NCBI GenBank assembly: GCA_002118135.1
Contig: BDIU01000136.1
Span: 124,001-188,000 of the forward strand
Length of the DNA stretch: 64,000 nucleotides
Reading direction: 5' to 3'
From: Trebouxia sp. TZW2008
Taxonomy: Eukaryota > Chlorophyta > Trebouxiophyceae > Trebouxiales > Trebouxiaceae
Every line of letters starts with the position of its first letter. Position 1 is the first letter of the stretch. The position numbers and the translations under genes are program-made. Of this stretch, positions 31,171 to 44,227 are shown piece after piece. The notes beneath the pieces were generated by a model that saw only the letters and a program-made list of their open reading frames with translations, did not search any database and was not told where the DNA came from.

Positions 31171-33527
31171 TCACTTTGACCTTGTCAGAACTCGGTTTGT
31201 TATTTGTGTCAGAGCCCTCCTGCAGATCTCTGCGTGTACGCTTTGTGGGTCAGAGAACTTGGTGATCTGCATCAACAACACAACACTCAGCTGCATTGGT
31301 GGTGTTGATGCATCAAAAGCCAAAACAAATGGAATGCTGACACATTGCTCGCTTTAAACTTGCCTACTCATCAGTACTGACTACAAGGAACACAAAGCAG
31401 ACATGACAATCTTGACCACAATGCAATAACCTCCCTGCATGTGCATGACAGCTGCAACTCGCCCTTGCCCATGAGCTTACCGTTTCAGCTGCCAAATCAC
31501 ACTGCTCCTGCGCCATCTGACGGGTTCGTTCAATGCCCTTGCTGGCAAAAACAAGCTCATTTGCCCTGCTGACATCTCCATCATGTTTGAATTTACGCTG
31601 GATCATATCGTTGAGTTCTGGGTGCTCTTCAGCAGCGAACAGTACAGGCGCTGTGACCACACCACTTTTGATGTCGTTCAAGTTAGGCTTGCCAAGTTCG
31701 CTGCTGCCACTGGTGAAGTCCAGGACATCATCTATGAACTGCACCACAGCAAGAAACATTGGATTGGTGACCAGGCCTCATCGCGTTCAGGACAACTTTG
31801 TCACAAAGAAGCTGTTTCAGCAGAGTCAACAGTGATAACAAGATAGAATGAATGAGACTTTGCCATGGGGGTCCAGCAGGGGTTCAACAAGACAATGTCA
31901 GTTGGGTATAGCAGAAGCAGAAGCACATGTCAAACTGACCTGGAAGGCTAGACCCAGATGCCTGCCATACTGCCACGCAAGCTCACAGTCTGACCGTGGT
32001 TGCCCTCCAAGGATAGCAACAGCTTTGCAGCTGTTAGCCATGAGAGACGCAGTCTTGTAGAATGTCTTTTTGACATAGTGATCAATACTCAGAAGATCTT
32101 CAGGCTGTGATGTCATCTGCAAAAGCATATGCAGGTCAGAACGTATTGGGAGGACTCAAGCAAGTCAAAGCAGCTTGCAATGAGACGTCAAAATCGCCGC
32201 GCTTGCATCCTGTGAGGTAACGACATATGCATGTGGCTGTTTGTGACCATCCCTATGGGCATGACTGACCTGCAGAATTTCTCCAGATACCAAGTGCTCG
32301 ATGACTTGAGAAAGGAGCTCTATGACCTCTGTGTTTCGCAAAGAGGCAAGGGAGACAGATGCTCTAGCGAGCAAGAAGTCTCCAGCTAGTATAGCAATCT
32401 TATTGCCCATGGCAGAGTTCAAAGCTTTCAGGCCTCGTCTTGTTTCCGCATTGTCTATGACATCGTCATGGAGTAAGCTGGCAACATGAATCATCTCAGT
32501 GATTTCAGCTATACGCTGCTGCCGCCGCCGAGGTTCTATTGGATGATGATTGACTGGGCTCTGATCCACTGTCAGCAGATGGGCAGCTGGTATTACAGCT
32601 GAGAATGCAGATGCCATGAGTACCAGCATTGTTGGCCGCAGCCTTTTGCCTTCTGCACCAATCTGCAGTGCAAATTCTGTTCACACAGCACTTCTGCTAA
32701 AACACATGCTCAACAATGCCAACAGGCACTTTACACTCATATGTATTTGCCATGTTCTGCATCTGCATGGTTGCATCATGATATGCCTTGACTGTAGCTA
32801 GCTGTGCCTGCCATGCCCACAAGGTGGGGCCACAGTAACAAAGGAGGCTGATGCTGGTCAAGACATGCCTGAAAGAAGTACTCTGCTGCTCTACCCAATG
32901 CAGGTATGTCAGTCAGCAGACTGCGCCGCAATCGCTCTGAAATGCTGTCTATTTCAGGCTCTGCTATTGCAAAGGGGTCAATGGGGCCCTGCTTGTCGTC
33001 GTCCCAACTCTGCAGCATGATGCGACCTGTTTTACACAACAAGTTGGGACAATGACCGCATGCATTGTGATATCATTGCAAGAGCTGTAAGCTACATGTA
33101 AGACTGATTTGCTGCAAACCAAGTCAGATATCACCTGCACATAGTGAGCTGCTGCAGATGCTGTGCTAAATGTTTGGCGTGTCCAGCAGGCACTGGGCAG
33201 AGCTGTAGCCCAGGCATCGCGCACTGATGTTGGCTGCTGCTCGGACTGTTGCAGGGACAACTACAGAAAGGGTATGATATGGTGAGGCAAAAGTAGACAC
33301 AATTGATGCCTGTGATCGGAGCAAGCGTCTGATCGCACCTGGAGCAGAAATGGGAGTCCTTGAAAGCTGGCAGAACCTGTATGGTCATAGCAGTAGGTGA
33401 GAGGAAGACCATTGAGGCACTGCTGATCACTGACATCAACAGTACGCCTGCCGATTGTACCTGTACAGGGAAGTCCTGAACGCAATCTCAAGCTGCCGAC
33501 TGTGACGAGGCGGCTAAGCTGTTGCAT
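31171..33527 (-). CDS. long-chain polyprenyl diphosphate synthase (solanesyl diphosphate synthase-like)
   Basis: Minus-strand exons encode a trans-isoprenyl diphosphate synthase. The first aspartate-rich motif is LLHDDVIDNAETRRG (32.45 kb), the second FIDDVLDFTSGSSELGKP (31.73 kb). Between them lie GDFLLARASVSLA, SGEILQ and TFYKTASLMANSCKA, all family signatures. The last exon (about 31260-31171) reads ITKFSDPQSVHAEICRRAL and ends VLTRSK. The exon with SWDDDKQGPIDPF follows AAAHYVQ in phase. These enzymes extend farnesyl or geranylgeranyl diphosphate with isopentenyl diphosphate to make the side chain of ubiquinone or plastoquinone. The first exon (MQQLSRLVTVGSLRLRSG) is Arg- and Ser-rich like an organellar transit peptide, so mitochondrial or plastid targeting is inferred. 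The junction after exon 1 is uncertain because the simplest splice breaks the frame. Confidence 0.9.
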
Positions 33528-34138
33528 GCCACGCGCAGGGCGTGACGAGCCTTCACGGTGCTAAACAGATGTACAGGTTACACAGGAATTTACAGTGCGG
33601 GCAAAAAAGATGAGGTACAGGATTGATCAGAGACAAAGCAAATTGTGCAAAGATTTTGAACGCAAGTCTCCGCCTTGCTTTCAGTTCAGGTGTGCCGCAT
33701 ACTTGATCATGGCATGAGGCAAGTCGCAGGCGTTGGCGGATTCAAGCAATCGTTCCTGTGCCAAGTCAGGGGCACTAAAGATTACTCATCCTCGCAGCAA
33801 GGTTGCATCGCAATGGGTGCAGCCGCCTGACTGCCCTTTTCTGATTGCATTCGCGGACCTAGCTGAGAACTTAGCAGGTAAGCAGCAAAAGACACTTCGC
33901 AACATTGCCATGGGTGTCTGTTACTGCGTCCGAACGCATTGCTGCCTGACGGTGTAGACGACCTGATGATGCAAAATAATTGTGTTGCCCTTGTACTTTT
34001 GTGGCAAGTGCCATGCTTACTTGAGCCATTGGGATGACGCAGTGTGTCATTTGCATCCTTGCCTCCCTATTGTGACCCTGTGTTGGGGTTCGACAGGATA
34101 GCAGCTCTTTGACCTATCTGCTAACACGCAGATCAGCC
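33528..34138. promoter_or_regulatory. bidirectional promoter region, polyprenyl synthase / RPS2, with a possible 5'-UTR intron
   Basis: About 610 bp separate the divergent start codons. On the plus strand a donor-like CAGGTAAGC at 33875-33883 and an acceptor-like CTAACACGCAG ending at 34131, eight bases before the RPS2 ATG, would define a 5'-UTR intron of about 250 bp. 5'-UTR introns are common in ribosomal protein genes. Confidence 0.45.
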
Positions 34139-35782
34139 ATGGGTGACCGTGGCGGAGACCGTGGTGGCTTTGATCGTGGATTTGGAGGACGCAGAGGAGA
34201 CAGAGGCGACAGGGGCCGTGGAAGAGGTCGTGGCAGGGGCAGAGGCAGGAAAGACGAGGAGGAGAAATGGGTTCCTTGCACAAAGCTAGGCCGCTTGGTT
34301 CAGCAGGTGCAGCACAGTCACTGTAGCAGCACATGTTGCCTCTGTCAGCCTCTTTTAGACTGCAGACACTGATCTCCAAGTGTTCAGGAGGTCTCAGGCA
34401 TTGTCAGAGCCCTCAAAGTAGTTGCAGTTTACTGCAAGCGCAGAGATGAATTGACACCCACCAGCTCAGAAGCAAAGAAGCATGCTCAACAAGCCTGGAC
34501 TTGGCTGCTGCAGGGCAAGATCAAGTCCTTGGAACAGATCTACCTGTTCTCCATGCCAGTCAAGGAGTACCAGATTGTTGAGAACTTCCTTGGCAGCGCA
34601 TTGAAGGATGAGGTCATGAAGATCATGCCAGTGCAGAAACAGACACGCGCTGGTCAGAGAACCAGATTCAAGGCCTTTGTTGTTGTGGGTGACCAGAACG
34701 GACACGTCGGCCTTGGTGTGAAGTGTGCAAAGGAGGTCAGTTTGCCACTCCAAGCTTTTACTGCCCTCAGCATGTCTGCATCAAGCAGTCTCAAGTGTGC
34801 GGATGCTGGCTGCAGTTGCCAGGCAATGCCATGTGACTATAGCTGTGCTTTACAGACGCAATTGCAGCCAAACAAAAGCTGTGTGATCCTTGAATTTATT
34901 GCCTTGTTTCCTGACTGCAGCTGCAGTCCAGCAAAGCCCATGTGGCCTCTGTACTTTGTCCCCTGATGTTCAAGTTTACTCACAGCCAAAATTGATCACA
35001 GCCAAGCAAAACCTGCATGGCCTCTGCATCTCTGGCTTGCTGCACAAGTACAATTGCAGTCACAACAAAAGCGTAGCCTTACATCCATTGCTTTTATACG
35101 CAGGTTGCAACTGCCATCCGAGGAGCTATCATTCAGGCCAAGATGACATGCATTCCTATCAGGCGTGGATACTGGGGTAACAAGATTGGCAAGCCTCACA
35201 CTGTCCCAACCAAGGTGACAGGCAAGTGTGGCTCTGTCACAGTGCGCCTCATTCCAGCACCCCGTGGTGCTGGTATTGTGGCTGCCCGTGTGCCCAAGAA
35301 GGTCCTGCAAATGGCTGGCATTGATGACTGCTACACAGCATCACGAGGGTCTACCAAGACCCTGGGCAACTTTGTCAAGGTATGCCGGTACATGATAAAG
35401 CTTGGTGTATCACTGCGCCAGGCAGCAAACTTGTCGGTTTATGCTGCTGAGCTTTCAGTCCGCTTTGCGCTATGATCCACTGTCTTTTCCTGTTTGGCTG
35501 TCCACGCACTTGCATGACGTGCAACAAACTTCAGCTATAACAGATGCATGGGGTCTGTTTGCTGTTTAGTCTAGCGCTGTGACTTCACCTTGCTGTTTGC
35601 TGACATGAGTGTGGCAATTGCAGGCAACCTTCTACGCGTTGCAGCACACATACGCCTTTTTGAGTCCTGAGCTATGGAAGTCAACTCAGTATACCAAGGC
35701 GCCACTACAGGAGTTCACAGACTTCTTGGCCAAGCCCACCATTGACGCGCCTAAGGCGATAGACAGTGCTCCCGCTTACTAG
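34139..35782 (+). CDS. RPS2: 40S ribosomal protein S2 (uS5)
   Basis: Four exons, 34139-34306, 34514-34735, 35104-35379 and 35624-35782, total 825 nt and give 274 residues, the usual size. The N-terminus is the expected Arg/Gly-rich tract ([16 protein letters not shown]), followed by [12 protein letters not shown]. Later exons carry [68 protein letters not shown] and [18 protein letters not shown]. uS5 lines the mRNA entry region of the small subunit and affects decoding accuracy. Exon 4 ends APAY before TAG. A TGTAA signal lies about 50 bases past the stop. All junctions are GT-AG and keep the frame. Codon use is conventional with no anomaly. Confidence 0.97.
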
Positions 35783-36390
35783 ATGTTGTAGCATACTTCA
35801 CAGCAATTTTATGCTTGACGTTGCTGCTGCTTGTAACATAGCTCATCTCCAAAATTTGCGTGCGGGTGACAACAAGCGCATCAGCAGATGTCATTGGCAC
35901 AGTCATGGCATTGCAGCTAATAACGGGCTGTGTGGGGCTGTTGTATTTTTGAGGCATTGAGCTCCAATGCGGGGGTTCTTGTGGCCATTCGTTGATCAGA
36001 CCATGCATGCGAGCAGTTGCACGCAATTGCACCATTGGCTTCTGGCCTGTTGCATCTGCTCAGCAGGCTTCAGTAGAAAAAGCTGCTCATGCATGGCATT
36101 GGAAATCGAGCCAATGTATGCAATCGCCGAGTTGAGCATCATGATCATCACATGCAAGCCATTGCAAGATTGCCTGCACAACAGACACTTCCTACTTAAG
36201 GTGCTTGTGCTTACCTGCGGGCACTTGGAACTGCAGATCTGAAGTCAGTCATAAGCTAGCAAACTAACGACTTTGGTCCTGATAAACGGATAACATGATC
36301 ACAGTGGTGGGTTTCTACACTTCTCTCTAACAGCATCCAGGGCATAATATTGGAAAAGGAGTTATGAAAGCCGTTCAACTGCAGCGATGC
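35783..36390. other. convergent intergenic region
   Basis: 3' flanks of RPS2 (+) and the T-F-x-P protein gene (-). No coding feature was recognised. Confidence 0.4.
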
Positions 36391-39300
36391 TCAAATCCAC
36401 TCCCTTGTCCTCTGTGCTGCACGCTCTGCATATCTGGCACTGCTTCGGCTGGTGTCGCCTGCATGGCTGCGGGTCCTGGCAATGCGGTGAATGTATGATG
36501 GCATAGTCTTGATCTTTGGTGAAAATGTACACTCTTGCAGCTCCTTCTCCTGCAAGCAGTTATACAAGGTTGGTGCATCATGCATCATCGCACCTGCTCT
36601 TTAGGCAACACACAACCTCATGCAAAAATAGTTTGATGACAAATTGAGCTGAAGCTGAATCATGACTGACTGACCTATGACACAATCAAGCCAGCTGATG
36701 CTGAACCTACAGTGCACGTGAGCAGTCTTGCAGCACGCAGATAGCGTGCGCGGAGCATGTGCATTCAAAACACAACATGGCATGCATCATGCACAATGTA
36801 GATCCAAATTGTAGTTGACCCTTCAAACAACTTTGCATAAAATGTGGATACCCTCACACTTAGTGCAGCTGATGGCTCTCTCATCGCATACATCAGGACG
36901 CAGACCTCAAGATCTGTTCAGGATCACGAGACAAGACAAAGCAGCTGCATGACTGCATCAGAGTGTGAAGGAATGTTTCACCTCTCTGCAGCGGCGCTCC
37001 TCAAGGCGCTGAGCCAGCTGAGCCTGCCTCTTGGCGTCCACCTGAGCCAGGTACGCCCCCGGCTGCCGCAGATTCAGCTGAGCCCTCACATCGTGGTACT
37101 TGTTTGTGTTGGGCTTGAAGGTCAGCTGGGCCTCCTCCTTCATCAGAGCCTCCAGCCGCATCTGCTCCTGTACATCACAGCAGTCTTGCTTGACATGGTT
37201 TGCAGGCAGATTTTGTGAATACATGAATAGGACACCGACTGTGCTTTGTTGTGCGTATGCCCATGTGCTGAATGTTGCCAACCTTCCTTTGTCAGAGCCT
37301 CCAGCTGGAGCTGCGCGGCATTGCATTTCAGATCCTACGGGCTGCAGCTGAAATATACTCAGCAAATATGTATGTCATGAGCAAATCACGACTGTAGCAG
37401 TGACATGTCACTTACATCTGATGCCAAGTTGTGTGAAAGGTCAAAATTGCGCCTTATCAGCTGCACAAAAGTGTATATGCGTAAGCCACCACAAGTGTCA
37501 TATTGGACAGTACTCACCAGGGAATGCTTCACAAATCAGGCAGCTGCAAGCTTGATGACAGTCCATGTTCAGATGCATGGAGCTGCATGCCATGCATGCA
37601 CCTGCAAAGTATGGAATCCATGAGCAGCGTACCAGGTAGCAGTCACGTCTGAGGCGGTCGCCCTCACTCAGCTCCTCAAAGCTCCTGCCTGGCAGGTCAT
37701 GGGCCCTCTTACTGATGGCAGGCTTGAAGGTCATTACCTGTGCATCACACATCGTCAGTCTACACTTGCTGCTACATGTGCTGCACCAGCAAACTCAGGA
37801 TGCAGCATGCAATGTCTGCAACAGTGCTCGTGTTGATGCGTTTAGCATGCAGTTACATGCCATGCTGCACCATATGCAAATCCCAGATCTCGCAGCGAGC
37901 TCAACGTCTGAATGGCATGTATGGCCTGGCAAAATTGCAGATGGAGAGCAAGCATGGTCCTAGGCAGCCCCTGCAGTCATGTCATGAACAGCCAAGCTGA
38001 AATTTACCTGAGGGGCAGGGCGGGATGTTTGCGCTCCCTCCTGCTACTTGGGTTGGGCAAGCTACACACTCGCTGACAAACATGTACACTCAACACAGAC
38101 ATTCTAGGCAGAACTTACCTGGCTGTCAGAGAGGGGCAGCGCTGCATGCTTGTGGTCCCTGCGGCCGCCGGGGTTGAGCAGGCTGTCCAGAGCAGCAGTC
38201 TGAGCCACCAGCTCATTTTCCAGCCTCTCTATCAACTTTGTGCCACTCATGTTGCTGCCATCCTGATATGAACACAAAAAGGTTGCCTGAGTCGTAGCTC
38301 TGCAGCAACGTTGTACATTGTTTGGGATCATAAAGCAGAAATCTCAGGCTTAAATGTCAAAATATCCTGGCTGGACAAACAATTGGTCTAGAAACGGTAC
38401 AGGAGATTCGACTCTTGCAGCTGGCACAGCACAGCACAGCACCGCACAGCACAGCAAAGCACAGCACAGTTGCCAACACCTAATTCCTGAGACCAGGCTG
38501 AGATTTAACAGCACAAAATACAATTCAGTCTCAGGGCACACCGCAACACAGCATGGAGCCAGGAATGTACCTGGTTGAGAAGGCCAGACTGGGACATGGC
38601 AGCAGCGGCCTGGCTAGCCTGCAGAGCGTGACGCTGCCTCTCCTGCAGGATGCGGCGGGTGCCCTGAGACAGCGCCAACCCACCGGACTTCATCTGCTGT
38701 TGGTGAGCTGCTAGCTCCTGGGCCACCTTGCTCTTCTTTTCCTGCACAAAACATCAACATGAACCATCTTTGCTGTGGTGCACTACACGAGCTAGCCTTA
38801 GCAAGATAGCACTTACGCCACACACAGCTAGTAAATGTGCTGTTCTGTCATTTACCATCCTGCACGAGAGCATCACACTGGTTTGTCCCCTAACACTGGG
38901 TTGTCAGGGGACAAACATGCTGCTGCTGCTTACTGTGCCAGTCTGTATGCAGACTGGCGCACGGCCTGAGTGTGTGCTTCTGCGGGGCTGTCAGATGGTC
39001 CAGCTTGCAGACAATGTTCTTGACTTGCTACGACATGTGGTACAGAGCAGACATGATGCTGTCGATGCAAGAGGCACTTGGTGTGATGTGAGGTAACAAA
39101 GACAGCGTTGGTAACACCCTGCTGAGGTGTATAAACAAGGAGCGCTCAGTGCAAGTCTCAGCAGGACAATTTCAAGCCAGCAACTTATTAAACATTGCAC
39201 TTCCTGAGGTGCAGACAAGTTTGCAATGATGACTGGGGATGAATCACATCACCTGCACTATGGTCAATAGCACTCATGCGGTGCATAGCGCTATCTGTCT

Positions 39301-42300
39301 GAGACATTTTAAGGCACTGAGCGAATTTGCAGCAGTTACCTCCAAGAAACGTGTTTGTCTCTCCAGGAACTCGTCAAAGTCCAAGTCAGCACTGAAGCTG
39401 CCGTACTTGGAAGCAGTTTTGAAGCCCTTGGGGCCCCAGGAACTGCCCTCCAGGTCAGCCAGCTGGGCCAGGGCACTTGCCTGGCTCCTGCCCCCCTGGG
39501 TCTGGGGGCGGCTGGAGATGGGGCTGGCTAGCTGGGCTAGGGCTTCTAACCCCCCTGGGACCCCCTTCCTGCCCTCTGGGGACCCCTCTGGACTGCTGTC
39601 ACACACATGATTAGTTCAGTCATTGCAGGGCCTCCGTTAACGATTGTTGATCAGCAGGTTGCAGTGACAAGACCCCATTGACACAATGCATTGATCAACT
39701 CAAACTGGCAGATGGTGCAGCACAGCTGTTCATGCCCTTCAGCACACAGCTCACAGCCAACATCATGCATGACACATGCTCACACAGCATCTTGACCAAA
39801 CTCTGCAAACAGCTCACAGCAGAACTGCATGACGCATGCTAACACAGCAGCGTGCTGACACAGCAGCTAGACCATGCAGCAAATACCTGACAAGCAGAGT
39901 CGATTTAGTGGTGAACAAGGCAGCACACACCTGACAAGCAAGTCCTCGTACTCTGACAAGTCAAAGGCAGCAGCAGTGACACAGTGGCTATCGCAGGCAG
40001 CAGATACCTGACAAGCAAATCCTCATACTCTGACAAGTCAAAGGCAGCAGCAGGTGCCTGCTGCTTTGGGGCACTTTGAGGCCTTGCCCTGCGCTGGAGG
40101 GCAAAGTTGGTCTGAGGCCTGAAAGTGCACTCCACCAGGGAGGGGTCGTGCAGCAGGCGGCCCCTTGTGGCTGTCATGGCATTGGCTCTCAGGGTGTCCA
40201 CCCTCTGTTGTACTCCCAAGCCATAGATCTGGGGGTTGAGGCGGGCGGCATGGGGGGAGTGGGCTTTGTAGTCTGCCATCTCAGCCTGCATCCATAGGCT
40301 AGTCAGAAGTTTGATCAATGTCACAATTTGAGCCAAAGAAAGTTGCAATCTGAGAAGATATGATGCACATGCATGCTTGGCACTTACAGTGGTGTGCAAC
40401 AAAACTGGGTTGTTTGCTACATCTTCTATGCTAGATGGTGGAGCTGACCATGCATGGTGCATTGGCACAGCTGCAACACGCAAGCTTGTCTGCACAGTCA
40501 AAAGCTCAGCATCTCAGGTCAAGTTGACAGGCTTACGATACAGAATTTGTTGAAGAGGTGTGCTACAGTACTCTCTGAAGCTGTGCGCTTTTGATGCAGA
40601 GCACACTTTGATCACTGTAAAGCATAAAGTTCCAAAACAGGCTGATGACGTGACACCAAGAGCAAGAAAGTTTCTGGGTGCTCTAGCCAAATGCCCTGCA
40701 AATGAGGTCATGAGTGTCACCTGTCTGAGCTGGTCCCTAATCTGCTGTTGCCTCTGCAGCATCTCCATTCCGCGTTCATACAGCTGCTGGCCCCGCCCAG
40801 TGGCCCTAGAATGCACGCTGCTAGCGCACTCACTCTCAGCGTCATCCTGCTGCTGACTGGCAGCGTCTGCTGTTGCAGGGCGTTTGCCCTCAGGAAAGTC
40901 CAGGCGCTTTTTGGCACCCTGAAATCAGAAGTCAGTGTCATGCTGATTCCTAAATGATAGGCTTTTGAGTTTTCACAAATGTTGCTCTCAGCACCATGCT
41001 GCTGCTGACTGGCAGCATCTGCTGTTGCAGGGCCCTGAGGGAAATCCAAACGCTTCTTGACACCCTGTATGTACAAGGAATTGTCATGCTGATGACTGAT
41101 TGGCCCTGAGCTTCCAACACAGTATGCGCACAAGGGGATTTGCCAGGCTACACATTCACAGAATTGTGCCTGGAAAGATTAGGTCATTGTGTTTAAAAAC
41201 AGAGAACGAGGCCTTCGTGCCTTGCAGGAGCTGATGCAAACAAGCAGGTGTAGCACTCTGTGAGCTGCGCTGAAGGGCCCAATCAGGGATCACGACATTT
41301 ACAAAGGATTGCCAGCACTGCAATAAGGCACGACGCCTCACAACAATCCGGCCTACAAATGACACCAGCGTTGACCAAATTTGCATATGCAGAGGTGTGG
41401 TGATGATGGGCAAACCACTCATGGGCAGATAGCCAGCCCGCTTGCCAGCCTTGCGCTGCAATCTAATGCACATTTGCAATAGCATGGCTTGGCTGACCTT
41501 GCTTGATGGCTGGCAAAACAAGACTTGTGCCACTCACACTAGTGCCTATGCTGTGATGTGTCATATGCTATCCTTTGAATTGTTACCATAGTCATTGTTT
41601 TGATCAAAAGTATCATCATGATGAATATTAGGATTCTTGTTGCCATGGTGACCACTGTTGATGGTTGTTGAAGGTAGTATCAGTCATGGGTATGATAGCA
41701 ATCATCGTTGTTACTGTTGTCAAGGCTTGACTGACCTTGGTGGAGGGCTGAGGGCTGTGGGATGAAGCAGGGCGGCCTCGGGCAGTGGCTGGGCGGCGAG
41801 CCGACTGAGCCAGCCGTTTGGAGGACTCATTGATCTTGGGGCTGAAGGTACACTGAGCCAGCTCCTCCTCCAGCTGACTGCGCTTCAACTCAGCATACCT
41901 GCACACACCCAATACAGGGATCACACCCAGACATGACTTGTGGTAGCCTAAGTCAGGCACAGAGACACTAAGAAGACACATCTGCTGCATATGCAATTCA
42001 GTGGAAACATGCAGTGTGGCATGGTGGGCACTAGCCTTCATGACCTTGAAGTTGCGAAAAGGTACATCACGGTTGTCTTGATGCTGATGACAATCTTCAT
42101 TGTACAGTGCATATGCATCTGCAGCAGCGCAATTTTCCAGCAGATTAGTCATCAGACATTATTGATCAGCAGATGCCAGATATGTATCACATCTTTAGGC
42201 GAGAGTTGCGCTTCACCTAAGAGCATTCCTGTGCTTCCAGTCCATGCTCTTGTGGTACATCTCAGCTGCTTCGCTGTCAGTGATGGGGCGGGTATGCTGA

Positions 42301-43748
42301 GGCACCGTCCATTCAAGCTCCTGCTCCTCTCCGCCTGCCTCCTGCATGTCCCTGAATTCCCTCTGACTTGCCTCTGTGGCGTACTTCAACCCAGCAGGGT
42401 CAGGCTTGGGTGGAGGGCTGCTTTTGTAGTTCAGCCCTTTGAAAGGGGCTACATCACCACTACGCCAATGGTTCTGAGACGCAATGTCATCCTCAGTGAA
42501 CCTCCACCCCTCGTTTGGCCCAGCTACAGAAGAGGGGGTCTTGCTGACTCGCCTGTTGGGGCTTGTGTTGACGCTGAGATTGTGACTTAGGGGACCCTGC
42601 TCAGATCTGCCAGTCTGCTGCTCACTGGGTGCTGAGTAACCCTGAGCTGAGTTTCTGGAGGTGGTCCGCCTGAGCAGGTCAACTGGTGCATCCCCTCTGT
42701 TGGCTGTGTCAGTGGCAGCAGTAACAATGGCTCGCTGGGAAAGCTGTCGTGCCACCTCAGGAGGGAGCTTATGCAGCAGGTCTGAGTCAATGCCAACCAA
42801 CTCAGCTTCAAGTGCCTACACCCAGTTGCAACTGTTGTCAGGACGTTTCATCACACCCAGAAAGATGATTGCTGATTAATGCATCAGTTTGCAGCTGGCA
42901 AGCACAGCATTCTATGCATAAAGTTGCACCAGCAGGTCAAGGAGCATCATTCAATGATTTCTCACGGAATGCTGTTACAGAACAAAACACATTGACAGCA
43001 AGTCATTTGCATGCTGCATGCGTGCACGGGCATACGTACTGTGATCCCAGATTGTGTACTCAGATGTGCTCATAGCCAAGAATCACTCAAACAATAGTCT
43101 GCAAGGAGAACCATGGATCATGCACACTGCTGTACCTTTTCTGCTGCCAAGAGGCTGTCCATCTCCTGCATGCCACCTTTTGGGGGCCTGCTTTGTGCAG
43201 CAGCAGGCTGCTGCCTCGCGCTGTCCCAGTAGGGCCCACGCTCTGATTGCATCAGTGTCTGGAAAATGTTGCTTGGGTTTGCTGACCCTGCTTCCGTCTG
43301 ATGGCGCCTTTGCAGAGTCACTGCAGGGCTGTTGACTGGTGTCAGAGCGCCGTCCATCAAGCTGCCAGTTGGTAGTATTGATGCTTGGTCTGAAAAACCC
43401 TGTGCAGGTAAGGCGCAAAGGTTGGTGCAGGCCAAGTACAGGTCAGTAGGCATTTCAACAAAGCTGGCAATGACAACGGCAAGGTACCTGATTGGTCGCT
43501 CTAGCTGGGCCAGCACCAGCAGCCTTGTCAGTGCCTCGACCTACATCAATATGCTGGCGAGTCACAAAGTATGTTCTGAATGATGAGCCTCAAAGCCTTG
43601 GCAATAGGGGCCAAGGCAGCCAGGAATTCAGACCACTCCAGGGCACACCTGTAGTATTGTCTGACAGCAGGCCTAGAACGTCGGCATCAGCCGTAGTCAG
43701 ATGCGCGTCTTCCTCTGACGCCTCGCGAACAGGATATAGAGTAGACAT
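36391..43748 (-). CDS. multi-exon protein with repeated T-F-x-P motifs and coiled-coil segments (function unknown)
   Basis: The first exon (43748-43649) starts MSTLYPVREASEEDAHLTTA; the last ends QRTREWI before TGA at 36391. Between them at least ten exons are Ser/Pro/Gln-rich or predicted helical. Five carry a repeated short motif: AQCTFSPKINESSKR (41.85 kb), VECTFRPQTNFALQ (40.1), VMTFKPAISKRAHD (37.73), AQLTFKPNTNKYHD (37.12) and QECTFSPKIKTMPS (36.53), consensus C/T-T-F-x-P-x-(I/T). Charged helical stretches such as LAQVDAKRQAQLAQRLEERR follow. Proteins with dispersed CTFxPxI motifs are found in flagellated protists and algae, but I cannot assign a named family. A cytoskeletal or ciliary role is only an inference. 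Borders of the middle exons are approximate. Several exons have local duplicates. The gene is divergent from the Alfin1-like gene. Confidence 0.75.
37960..38195. repeat. decayed exon duplicate in the T-F-x-P gene
   Basis: The exon segment at about 38195-38120 (GGRRDHKHAALPLSDSQ) has a diverged partner at about 38060-38008 sharing GAGGGGCAG, GCATG/GGATG and TTG(A/G)GCA(G/A)G in the same order, but without an open frame of comparable length. Confidence 0.45.
38424..38470. repeat. (GCACA)n microsatellite
   Basis: About nine imperfect GCACA units in an intron of the T-F-x-P gene. Confidence 0.9.
38881..38916. repeat. short perfect inverted repeat (hairpin)
   Basis: GTTTGTCCCCT and its exact complement AGGGGACAAAC are separated by a 14-base loop. 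Intron of the T-F-x-P gene; function unknown. Confidence 0.7.
39870..40060 (-). repeat. partial exon duplication in the T-F-x-P gene (FDLSEYEDLLVR)
   Basis: The exon end AAFDLSEYEDLLVR with its donor GTATCTG (about 40055-40005) is copied at 39990-39930, where the same peptide is followed by GTGTGTG. A third fragment (CTGACAAGCAG) lies near 39890. Confidence 0.75.
40830..41075 (-). repeat. duplicated exon in the T-F-x-P gene (KKRLDFP exon)
   Basis: Two copies encode GVKKRLDFPQGPATADAASQ (41070-40980) and GAKKRLDFPEGKRPATADA (40920-40830). Both are preceded by an acceptor-like CAG. The downstream copy continues into the next coding segment (SVHSRATGRGQQLYERGME); the upstream one runs out into intron. 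Confidence 0.75.
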
Positions 43749-44227
43749 GCGCGCACACCAGTCAGTATGCGAAGAGCTGCACTGCGATAGCCCGTTGAAT
43801 CAATTCCGCGAACTGCAGGATGAGGCAGCCAGCCGCACAGCCTGCTACGCACCCACCAAGACGCGTAAGTACCAGCTGACCTTGCCGGTCAAGCCTTGAA
43901 GGCAAACGTAGCAAAATATTTTGTCAATGCGCGGACAGCTGCTGGCGCAAGCAAGGCTTCAACGAAGCTGAGGCATGCGCCGCAGGCACATAGCTCCGCT
44001 GCAACCTCTCGAAGTCCACATAGGTGCTGAAGGTGTACTAAAAGTGCTCGGCCTGGCAAGTTACGGTTTGGCAAACCGTAATACATGCGAGCAGCTTGCC
44101 TGAATTGGCTTGTGACGCCGTCAACTAACGAGGAGGGAGCTTTACTTACAGCTGATGAAATGCAGCAAAGCAGGAAGCAGTGCTCACAGCGGAGAACATT
44201 GCGAGCGCGCTTACAACTTCAGTCACA
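43749..44227. promoter_or_regulatory. bidirectional promoter region, T-F-x-P gene / Alfin1-like gene
   Basis: 479 bp separate the divergent ATGs. No specific box can be assigned with confidence. A short inverted repeat GTTACGGTTTGGC / GCAAACCGTAAT occurs near 44061-44085. Confidence 0.5.

Noticed and set aside
34451..34966. 171-codon open frame
   Set aside because: It is RPS2 exon 2 with flanking introns read through; only 34514-34735 is coding.
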